Source: Spirochaetaceae bacterium (GTDB taxonomy: Bacteria > Spirochaetota > Spirochaetia > UBA9216). From it: a DNA stretch of 14,712 bases. Where the stretch lies: positions 1 through 14,712 of the forward strand of contig JAQQAK010000448.1 of NCBI GenBank assembly GCA_028527945.1. Direction: 5' to 3'. Below are positions 6,133 to 12,428 of this stretch, in pieces (the first letter of the stretch is position 1; every line of letters begins with the position of its first letter). Both the position numbers and the translations under genes were made by a program. Below the pieces are notes generated by a model that had not been told where the DNA came from, made no database searches, and worked only from the letters and a program-made list of their open reading frames with translations.

Positions 6133-7977
6133 CTACAAATTTTCTTCGGTATACAACTGAAGCTCAATCATCCGCTCAAGGAGTTTGTCCTTGTCTGCCT
6201 CAGGAAAGTTCACAAGCACCAGTTCCTTCGCGTAAAGCTTTGTGATGTACCTGAGCTTTCGCGGGTTGCTCTTGGCCGCGAAGAGAAAGTCAGCATGACC
6301 GTTGTTAATTACAATAATTCTTCGTTCCGAATCATAACGGCTTCGCCAGAGCTCGCCGGGACAGTGTCTGAAGGTATAACCCGGAAGCCCCTTTTTGCTT
6401 TTATGACCGTCTTCACTGCCACCTTCTTCTCCAAAGAGCTCACCCGTAATTGTGATAACCGCTGTACACTCTATGGTTAAATCATTTTCTGTAACAAAGG
6501 CCTTGAGCTCTTCAACGCCGGGTTCTTCTCCCGCTGTAAACTCAATAAACTCGCCTGTCTCTGAAGACAGCTTGCCAAGACTTCCCTTCTGTTCCCACCG
6601 GACACTTATCCCGTCTTCAACCGGCGTGCGCTTTTTATCACGGGCTTTTAACTGAAATGATTTCGATTTGCTGACAGACAGCACGGTGGATGCGGGAGAA
6701 ATTATCGCGGAATGAAGGGGGCCTGGAAAATCAAAGAAGCTTTTATCACCGGGTTTTTCAGGAATAATCTCCGGCATAATTATACTGTCTGATTCATTAT
6801 TGCCATTTTCCAAAGAGACATTTTCAGGTTCCTCCGAGCCCCCGCTATTATTCCCGTCATTTGGCAGTGTCCCGGTCAGGCTTCTTACTACCTTGGGCTT
6901 TATCTTTCCCTTCAGTTCAAGCCAGCCGTATTCTTCGACGGGAAGAAAGAGCAGCGCCTCTTTCATCGCGCGGCTAATCTTTTTCAGAATGCTCTTGCTT
7001 GCCGTTTCTTCTTCCGCCCGCTTGTACTCTTCAACAATAGTTGTCAGGGTTTCTGTTAAAGCATCAAGCGATACGGTAAGGCTTTCATAGACTTCATCAA
7101 GTATAATACCGTCCCTGGTTCCGGGAGTAAGCTGCAAGAATGAGACGTCAATAATTCCCTCTATCAGATCAGATTTCCATGGTGGCCTTGAAAAGGCTTC
7201 AAGAGTTGTTATATCCGGGATTACCCGGGTCCCATGCTTGTAGAGGCCTATCTTGTTTTCCGGTGACGGATCATTAACATACAGCTCGCAGTAGATGTCT
7301 CCATGAGGATTAGCGCATTCCGGCAGGTTGTGAATCAGCTGTCCCTCAAATTTACGAGGCTCAACAAGAAGCTCCTTTCTGGCGCTCTTGTCAATAATTC
7401 TTATTTCCGCGCCGCTTTTGGTTATTCGATCTCTAAGCTCAGAAGCCAGATAATTCTGAATCTTCTCGCCGTGCAGCTGCCTTATTCCTGACAGAAGCGG
7501 CGATATTACAAGCTCTGTGCCTGTAGTGCTTTCAAAGAGCTGATTTACCTCGGTTATCTTGTAGCCGGGGTTGTCCTTTACAAGCTTGAGCCGCCGCGTA
7601 ATCCCTTCGCTTCCGGTAGATGTAAGCATCAACGCCTCGCCGACTGTCCAGAAACTGAGGAGGCCAATACCAAACTCGCCCTGTAGACCTGACGCGCCCT
7701 GCTTCTTGAGTTTGCGCTTGATAGAATCTCCAATATGGGTAGCAACATACTTGAAATCGTTTATTCCGTTCCCATCATCAATTATCTTGATGTAGTGTTG
7801 GCCCTTGTTTTTGCCTCTGATTATCTTTATGTGCCTTGCCTTTGCGTCTATGCTGTTTTCTACAAACTCGGCAATAGCCTTAAGAGGATTATTCTGCGAA
7901 TACGCGATTATTGTTATAGCGTTCCAGTGGTCTCCGATCCTGAGACTTCCGGCGTTTGGATCTTTCTTCTTTCCCAA
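6133..7977 (-). CDS. GHKL (HSP90/MORC-like) ATPase with Ig-like domain
   Basis: This 614-residue protein has an N-terminal GHKL ATPase: N-box AIAEFVENSIDA (Glu37 or Glu40, Asn41), G1 motif DDGNGI (67-72) and G2 motif GEFGIGLLSFW (100-110). A second domain of ribosomal S5-like type probably follows up to about residue 300, with a helical stretch near 300-345. A Gly/Asn/Glu-rich low-complexity linker (about 370-410) leads to an Ig-like or bacterial Big-type beta domain (about 422-512) and a conserved-looking C-terminal region (530-614; WRSRYDSERRIIVINNGH). No signal peptide or membrane segment is seen, so an Ig-like domain in a presumably cytoplasmic ATPase is unusual. MutL/HSP90/MORC-like stand-alone ATPases are known in bacterial restriction and defence loci. 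The start is TTG: an in-frame TAA lies one codon upstream, and GAGG sits six bases before it. Specific function is unknown. Confidence 0.75.
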   Translation of the reverse strand: MGKKKDPNAGSLRIGDHWNAITIIAYSQNNPLKAIAEFVENSIDAKARHIKIIRGKNKGQHYIKIIDDGNGINDFKYVATHIGDSIKRKLKKQGASGLQGEFGIGLLSFWTVGEALMLTSTGSEGITRRLKLVKDNPGYKITEVNQLFESTTGTELVISPLLSGIRQLHGEKIQNYLASELRDRITKSGAEIRIIDKSARKELLVEPRKFEGQLIHNLPECANPHGDIYCELYVNDPSPENKIGLYKHGTRVIPDITTLEAFSRPPWKSDLIEGIIDVSFLQLTPGTRDGIILDEVYESLTVSLDALTETLTTIVEEYKRAEEETASKSILKKISRAMKEALLFLPVEEYGWLELKGKIKPKVVRSLTGTLPNDGNNSGGSEEPENVSLENGNNESDSIIMPEIIPEKPGDKSFFDFPGPLHSAIISPASTVLSVSKSKSFQLKARDKKRTPVEDGISVRWEQKGSLGKLSSETGEFIEFTAGEEPGVEELKAFVTENDLTIECTAVITITGELFGEEGGSEDGHKSKKGLPGYTFRHCPGELWRSRYDSERRIIVINNGHADFLFAAKSNPRKLRYITKLYAKELVLVNFPEADKDKLLERMIELQLYTEENL

Positions 7978-7993
7978 TGTTTACCTCAGCTAA

Positions 7994-8022
7994 ACTATAC
8001 CAGAATCAAAACCTGCCTTCAA
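7994..8022 (-). promoter_or_regulatory. Extended -10 promoter of the GHKL ATPase gene
   Basis: On the minus strand TTGAAG (8022-8017, four of six matches) is followed by 17 bases and TATAGT (7999-7994, five of six). The bases TGG directly before the -10 make an extended -10 element. Transcription would start around 7987, giving a very short leader of about ten bases that begins at or next to the GAGG ribosome binding site. Confidence 0.45.
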
Positions 8023-8058
8023 CAAGATAAAACGCACAAGAAGCTTGGCTCTGTCCTT

Positions 8059-8799
8059 TTATAATCTGAATCTGCTTTTATCGGGAACCCGCTTGCTGCG
8101 GTATTCTGATGGGGTGCATCCCACACGCTTTTTAAAGGCCGCTGAGAAATGTGCGGTGCTGCTAAATCCAAGGGCATTGGCTATGATAGTAACAGGCTTG
8201 CTGGTATGCGCCAGCATGATTTTTGCCTCATCGTTTTTTTTGTCCTCGATATAACAGTAGAGAGTCTTTCCTGTTTCGCGCTTGAACCGGCTGGTCAGGT
8301 ATTGAGGCGTTACCCCAATGTAGGCCGCGACACTTTCAAGATTGACATTGGAATATAGCTGCTGGCTTATATAGTTTATACTGCGACGGATTACCGCTCC
8401 GTATGGCTTATCATCCCTTTTTTTGTACAGCCAGAGACTGGCTTCTGCTATATCGTTAACAAGATCCTGCATTTGTTTTTCGGTCTCAACATGCTGGATT
8501 CGGTTTACAAAATAATCTGTGCTGTTGTTTACAAGTTCGGCATCAACCCCGCCGTCAATAAGGAATTCGCAGAAGAAGAAACAGCAGTTCATCAGAAGGT
8601 AATGAAGGTCTGTAATCCGATTGTCAGAAAGAATTCCCTGTTCTCCATCCAGCTTTGAAAAATAGAAGGCCGCGAGATTGTTTACGGCACCGGGGTTTCG
8701 CTGCAATTCATAAAAAAGGGCTATTATATTGTCACGCGTAGGGTGCTTGAATCCACTAATCCGGTTATTGAACACGTATTCGTAATACTCACTGTACAT
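8059..8799 (-). CDS. AraC-family transcriptional regulator
   Basis: This 246-residue regulator has the two helix-turn-helix motifs of AraC/XylS in its C-terminal hundred residues: NLESVAAYIGVTPQYLTSRF and VTIIANALGFSSTAHFSAAF, followed by the family ending VGCTPSEYR. The N-terminal part (1-135) is a short helical sensor-like region with no recognisable ligand fold. ATG 8799 is the first start after an in-frame TAA at 8823-8821, and no Shine-Dalgarno sequence is visible in the 20 bases before it. The best promoter places transcription initiation at the ATG itself. It is divergent from the hydrolase/D-aminoacylase pair, which is its most likely target by position, although a repeat copy lies between them. 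The GHKL ATPase gene follows 81 bp downstream but seems to have its own promoter. Confidence 0.9.
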   Translation of the reverse strand: MYSEYYEYVFNNRISGFKHPTRDNIIALFYELQRNPGAVNNLAAFYFSKLDGEQGILSDNRITDLHYLLMNCCFFFCEFLIDGGVDAELVNNSTDYFVNRIQHVETEKQMQDLVNDIAEASLWLYKKRDDKPYGAVIRRSINYISQQLYSNVNLESVAAYIGVTPQYLTSRFKRETGKTLYCYIEDKKNDEAKIMLAHTSKPVTIIANALGFSSTAHFSAAFKKRVGCTPSEYRSKRVPDKSRFRL

Positions 8800-8800
8800 A

Positions 8801-8835
8801 TTAAATATTTTATAAAAAGATTAAATATTTGTAAA
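8801..8835 (-). promoter_or_regulatory. AraC-gene promoter with tandem 10-bp repeats
   Basis: On the minus strand TTTACA (8835-8830) and TAAAAT (8812-8807), each five of six to consensus, are separated by 17 bases. Seven bases further on is the start codon, so initiation would fall at about 8800-8799. Two identical decamers, ttaaatattt, lie at 8801-8810 and 8821-8830, exactly 20 bp apart or two helical turns, overlapping the -10 and the spacer. AraC-type proteins bind direct repeats on one DNA face, so autoregulation is plausible. Confidence 0.5.
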
Positions 8836-8862
8836 TCCTGGCATTCTCCTTTTGCTAAATTG

Positions 8863-9032
8863 AATCAACCACCCCGGAGCAAAGCTCCGAGGTATAGTTG
8901 GTTCTGCAAGGAATGGGTTTAGACGGTCGGGTTTAATACCCAACACACATACAGGTCTTCGTAATATAAGAATCCGCATGTAGAATCCTGCTAAAGTAGG
9001 GCGAGGTTTTAAACCCTCCCTGCGAATAAAAG
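8863..9032 (+). repeat. Structured repeat, left copy (about 170 bp)
   Basis: This intergenic element recurs in inverted orientation at 11609-11779. From left to right it contains a hairpin ACC-C-CGGAGC-AAA-GCTCCG-A-GGT (8871-8893), a well conserved core (GTTGGTTCTGCAAGGAATGG and onward), a short GGGT/ACCC hairpin near 8929-8941, a variable stretch of about 28 bases, a conserved segment with the direct repeat GAATCC, and a right hairpin with outer stem GTAGGG and CCCTGC near 8996-9023. No coding potential is evident. It lies between the AraC gene and the hydrolase gene. Confidence 0.85.
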
Positions 9033-9066
9033 AACACCCATACTGCCCTTACAAGGAGAATATAAG

Positions 9067-9966
9067 ATGCGCAGTTTTTTAAGCATTGTTGCAAATATCT
9101 ATTTCAGGCTCAACGGCTACAAAAAGATGATTACAGGTGATGAATCATTCAAAAAATATCTTGCCCGCAGAGAAGAAGAAAACCGCAAGCCCGTTACAAT
9201 CCCATCTGGCGCGAGGTTTGACATGCCATGCAAAAAGGAGATTATAAACGGTGTTGAAACATTCTTTATCAATAAAAAGGATAGCAAACAAACGAACGTT
9301 TTTTATCTCCACGGCGGCGGCTATATTGAGCAGCCCGTACTCCCGCATTGGCAGTTTATAAAAAAGTTGGTAAAGGCCACTGACTGCACGGTTACGGTGC
9401 CAATATATAAAAAGGCTCCGGAGCATAAATGCCGCGAGACCATAGAATGGCTTTCTAACTTTTACCTCAAAACACTTAATGAATACAATTCCGGGAAGCT
9501 CATCTTTATGGGAGATTCAGCCGGAGGCGGCCTCCTTCTGGCCTTCGCCGAATACTTGGCAGAACACAACCACCCCCTTCCCTCGAGGCTGATTATGATA
9601 TCACCCTGGCTGGACGCGACAATGCTTCACCCGGATATAGACGCGATGGAATCAAAGGATCCGACACTATCTTTCCGGGGGCTGTTGAATATGGGGCTGG
9701 CATGGGCCGGAGATCTTCGAACGGATAATTACCTCGTAAGCCCCATCTTTGGAAACATAGACAAGCTTCCGGAAATGACGCTCTTTGTTGGTGAGGATGA
9801 ACTCTTTCTGCCGGATTCTATAAAGTTTAAAAATCTCGCGGCGGAAAGAAATAAAAAGCTTAACTATTATCAATACCCCAAAATGAATCATGCCTATGTT
9901 CTATACCCTATCCGTGAAGCAAGAAAATCACAAAGCATTATCTTTAAAGAGGTTTTAAGCGTTTAA
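9067..9966 (+). CDS. Alpha/beta hydrolase, HSL (hormone-sensitive lipase-like) family
   Basis: This 299-residue esterase-type enzyme shows the complete signature of the HSL (alpha/beta hydrolase-3) family: the oxyanion-hole motif HGGG at 82-85 (FYLHGGGYI), the nucleophile elbow GDSAGG with Ser151, acid Asp244 in VGEDELF, and His275 in PKMNHAYVLYP. Such enzymes cleave short-chain esters or amides, and lipid-linked substrates are possible. The N-terminal stretch is weakly hydrophobic with no convincing signal peptide. The ATG has AAGGAG at 9053-9058, eight bases upstream. It is followed after 23 bp by the D-aminoacylase-like gene, so both are likely one transcript. The two genes together are bracketed by inverted copies of the structured repeat. 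Confidence 0.9.
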   Translation: MRSFLSIVANIYFRLNGYKKMITGDESFKKYLARREEENRKPVTIPSGARFDMPCKKEIINGVETFFINKKDSKQTNVFYLHGGGYIEQPVLPHWQFIKKLVKATDCTVTVPIYKKAPEHKCRETIEWLSNFYLKTLNEYNSGKLIFMGDSAGGGLLLAFAEYLAEHNHPLPSRLIMISPWLDATMLHPDIDAMESKDPTLSFRGLLNMGLAWAGDLRTDNYLVSPIFGNIDKLPEMTLFVGEDELFLPDSIKFKNLAAERNKKLNYYQYPKMNHAYVLYPIREARKSQSIIFKEVLSV

Positions 9967-9989
9967 TCTGCTGATTTGGAGAAACAATT

Positions 9990-11597
9990 ATGAAAACATG
10001 GTTAAAAAACGGCTTAATATACGACGGTTCCGGAGGCGCTCCATTTTTAGGGGATGTTCTTGTTACAGATGACCGGATTACGGCAGTTGGGAGTGTGCCG
10101 GAATCCGAAACCATTGATGTTGATGAGACTATTGAACTGGATGGTCTTTCGCTCTCTTCAGGATTTATTGACGCGCATTCACATAATGACTGGTTCGCGA
10201 TAAAGAAAGAGCCTCTTAAATATTTTGAAACCTTTGTACGACAGGGTATAACATCCTTTGTTACCGGAAACTGCGGTCTTTCGGCCATTGGATTCCCCGA
10301 GGGAAGTCCCCACATAGACAAGCTTGGCGGCGGATTATTCTTCTTTGATAATACTACCGGAAGATACGGCTCTGCCCGGGAGTATCTTGATGCAGTAAAC
10401 AACAACTGCCCCTGTAACATTGCCGTTCTGGTTGGACATTGTTCTGTCCGGGCCGGAGTAAGCGGCTTTGAAAACAGGCCCCTCTCCAGGGAAGAGGAAG
10501 AGCAGATGCTGGCATTAATCGAACAGAACCTGGAAGAGGGCGCGTGCGGGGTGTCTTTGGGACTGATGTATGAGCCGGGACTGTATGCTGATACAAGCGA
10601 GCTTAAGAAGGTTGCCTCTCTCTGTGAAAAGTATGATAAACCACTTACCGTTCACCCACGAGCTCAGTCGGCCGTCTCAATGTCATATAAAAGCCTGTTC
10701 GGCAGGCCTCATCTTCTGCGGGCGCTTGATGAACTTGTTGAGGTAAGCCGGGGAAAGAAAATGAAGCTGCAATATTCACATGCCATATTTGTTGGAAGAA
10801 AATCATTCAAATGCAAGGACGAAGCCGTCAGCATCCTCCATGGCATGAGAGAGAATGGTGTTGATGCCATGTTTGATATATACAGCGAGACCCTTGGTGT
10901 ATCAGTTATAACCGTAATCCTTCCGGCATGGTACCAGTCGCTATCCGCAAAGGAAAAAAATAAGGCCTCAAATATTGCCAAACTGAAGGTGCTGATAAAC
11001 GCGACCAGCAAACTCCTTGGTTTTGGTTTTGCTGACATCCAGATTGCCTACATCGGAAAGGGATACGAAAGGTTTGAGGGCAAAACTGTACACGAGATTG
11101 CCCTTGAAGAGGGAAACTCTGATTTAAAGACCTATCTCAAGCTATGCGAGTACAGCAATTACAAGGGACGCGTAAATATGGGGCCATACAGTACCAATCA
11201 GATTATAAGCGAACTCTCCAAGGATGATCACTGCCTATACATGACAGATGCCTGGGTGGAAGAACATGGGATACAGAATCCGGCAATCTATGATTGTTTT
11301 CCAAAGTTCCTGCATCTATCTCTGGCCGGCAGCGGCGACAGCATGCCCCGAACAATACGCAAGATGACAGGAGGAGTAGCAGACCGCTTTCGCCTGAAAG
11401 ACCGCGGCTATGTTAAAGAGGGCTTCTATGCCGATCTTACCGTGTTCAATGAGAAAGAATTAAAAGATGGCAAACCCGATCAGTCAAAGGCCTTCGGAAT
11501 AGAGTATGTGTATATAAATGGCAAGAAGGTTTTGTCAGATAACGGACTTGATACCGCGGCGCTTGTATCTTCCGGATCGGCATTAAAGGTTGAATAG
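9990..11597 (+). CDS. N-acyl-D-amino-acid amidohydrolase (D-aminoacylase-like)
   Basis: This 535-residue amidohydrolase-superfamily enzyme is close in length and pattern to N-acyl-D-amino-acid deacylases, which hydrolyse N-acyl-D-amino acids at a zinc site. The composite N-terminal strand region KNGLIYDGSGGAPF leads into metal motif GFIDAHSHND (His63, His65). Cys95 in VTGNCGLS matches the metal-binding Cys of D-aminoacylases. His222 in LTVHPR, His264 in QYSHAIF and Asp420 in YMTDAW fill the remaining ligand and catalytic positions, and the C-terminus ends in the usual GYVKEGFYADLTVFN small-domain segment. No signal peptide is visible. ATG is preceded by GGAG with eight bases' spacing. Grouping with the HSL-type hydrolase suggests sequential breakdown of an acylated or esterified amino compound. 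Related D-hydantoinase or dihydroorotase-type activities cannot be excluded. Confidence 0.88.
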   Translation: MKTWLKNGLIYDGSGGAPFLGDVLVTDDRITAVGSVPESETIDVDETIELDGLSLSSGFIDAHSHNDWFAIKKEPLKYFETFVRQGITSFVTGNCGLSAIGFPEGSPHIDKLGGGLFFFDNTTGRYGSAREYLDAVNNNCPCNIAVLVGHCSVRAGVSGFENRPLSREEEEQMLALIEQNLEEGACGVSLGLMYEPGLYADTSELKKVASLCEKYDKPLTVHPRAQSAVSMSYKSLFGRPHLLRALDELVEVSRGKKMKLQYSHAIFVGRKSFKCKDEAVSILHGMRENGVDAMFDIYSETLGVSVITVILPAWYQSLSAKEKNKASNIAKLKVLINATSKLLGFGFADIQIAYIGKGYERFEGKTVHEIALEEGNSDLKTYLKLCEYSNYKGRVNMGPYSTNQIISELSKDDHCLYMTDAWVEEHGIQNPAIYDCFPKFLHLSLAGSGDSMPRTIRKMTGGVADRFRLKDRGYVKEGFYADLTVFNEKELKDGKPDQSKAFGIEYVYINGKKVLSDNGLDTAALVSSGSALKVE

Positions 11598-11608
11598 AAT
11601 CCCGTAAC

Positions 11609-11779
11609 TTTTTTATTCGCCGGGAAGGTTTAATACCCCGCCCGGCTTTAGCAGGATTCTACATGCGGAATCTTCTATTTGGAAAGAGTATTTTTGTGTT
11701 GGGTATGAAACCTGACCGTCTAAACCCATTCCTTGCAGAACCAACCATACTTCGGAGCTCTGCTCCGGAGTGGTTGATT
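11609..11779 (-). repeat. Structured repeat, right copy, inverted to the left copy
   Basis: The reverse complement of this interval matches 8863-9032 nearly end to end, with roughly thirty differences by hand alignment, concentrated in a variable stretch of about 28 bases. Both end hairpins are retained with changed bases. The small-loop hairpin has T-A where the left copy has C-G. The other hairpin has outer stem GCCGGG with CCCGGC where the left copy has GTAGGG with CCCTGC. It lies between the D-aminoacylase-like gene and the sigma-factor gene. Confidence 0.85.
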
Positions 11780-11784
11780 TTTTT
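11743..11784 (+). terminator. Intrinsic terminator of the hydrolase/D-aminoacylase operon
   Basis: The end hairpin of the right repeat copy reads on the plus strand as AACC, a two-base bulge, then ACTTCGGAGC-TCT-GCTCCGGAGT (one U·G pair) and GGTT. This is a stem of about 14 pairs, followed two bases later by seven T (11778-11784). The T run straddles the repeat boundary. The left copy read in the equivalent direction has no T run, so only this copy looks able to terminate. Confidence 0.65.
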
Positions 11785-11845
11785 ATGTTACTATTTTCTT
11801 GCAGGCTCGTAGTATCTATTGAATAATGAAGCAAGGAAGATGAAA

Positions 11846-12418
11846 ATGACGGATTCAACACAGGAGCTTGCTGTACTTGCGGCCTCCGGCGACACCAAGG
11901 CCTTTGGGCAGCTTTACGAATTGTATTTTGACAGGATATACCGGTATATCTATTACAGAACTCTGGGCCGGGAAACGGCAGAGGACCTCTGTTCAAAAAC
12001 CTTTCTTAAGGCACTGGATAAGCTGAACAGTTTCAAGCCCGAGCGCGGCAGCTTTAACAGCTGGCTTTACCGTATTGCCCTCAACTGCATAAAAGATGAG
12101 TACCGTAAAAATAGCCGTTATGAGATCGTCTCCGGTGTATGGGATCTTGCCTCGGAAGAAGATCACACAATTGATACCCACAACCGAATTTACTGGGAAA
12201 AACTGAGGCCTGTCTTTGAAGAGCTTCCGGCTGAAAAGCGTGAAATTGTTCTTCTTAGAATCTGGGATGAGTTTACCTTTGCAGAAATAGCCGAACTGAC
12301 TGGTAAAACCGAGTCTGCCTGTAAAATGAGCTTTGGCCGAACTTTGGTACAGCTAAAAGATTCCGCGCCTTTTTCAGTGCTTCTTCTGCTTGTTATTCTG
12401 AAAAACACCCTGATCTGA
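11846..12418 (+). CDS. ECF-type RNA polymerase sigma factor
   Basis: This 190-residue sigma-70 family protein has only regions 2 and 4. Region 2 is at about 18-88 (FGQLYELYFDRIYRYIYYR, then DLCSKTFLKALDKL and GSFNSWLYRIALNCIKDEYR). Region 4 is at about 115-172, with LPAEKREIVLLRIWDEFTFAEIAE and a second helix TESACKMSFGRTLVQL. After region 4 comes an unusual hydrophobic end (176-190, FSVLLLLVILKNTLI). I chose ATG 11846 because AAGGA at 11833-11837 is eight bases upstream; TTG 11819 and ATG 11840 are in-frame alternatives. It lies ten bases upstream of the VWA gene, so they form one operon. ECF genes next to YfbK-like VWA genes are a recurrent arrangement. Confidence 0.88.
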   Translation: MTDSTQELAVLAASGDTKAFGQLYELYFDRIYRYIYYRTLGRETAEDLCSKTFLKALDKLNSFKPERGSFNSWLYRIALNCIKDEYRKNSRYEIVSGVWDLASEEDHTIDTHNRIYWEKLRPVFEELPAEKREIVLLRIWDEFTFAEIAELTGKTESACKMSFGRTLVQLKDSAPFSVLLLLVILKNTLI

Positions 12419-12428
12419 GGAAGGAAAA

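Noticed and set aside
8837..8850. AGGAG followed by ATG upstream of the AraC gene as its true start or a leader peptide
   Set aside because: The spacing from AGGAG to ATG is only about one base, and the frame ends after seven codons without joining the AraC frame.
8863..9032. CRISPR array or tRNA-like gene in the structured repeat
   Set aside because: There are no regularly spaced direct repeats, no cloverleaf and no acceptor stem; the hairpins are those of a dispersed repeat.
9944..10596. Minus-strand open frames inside the D-aminoacylase-like gene
   Set aside because: They lie wholly opposite a well-supported enzyme gene and show low-complexity, shadow-like composition.
8863..11779. Insertion sequence or classical transposon flanked by terminal inverted repeats
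   Set aside because: No transposase or integrase lies between the repeats, and no target-site duplication is evident outside them.
11819..11845. TTG at 11819 as the sigma-factor start
   Set aside because: It has no ribosome binding site, whereas ATG 11846 has AAGGA eight bases upstream and gives the usual ECF N-terminus.
11613..11996. Minus-strand open frame across the right repeat copy and the start of the sigma gene
   Set aside because: It is a by-product of the repeat and the sigma gene on the other strand, with no ribosome binding site or family resemblance.
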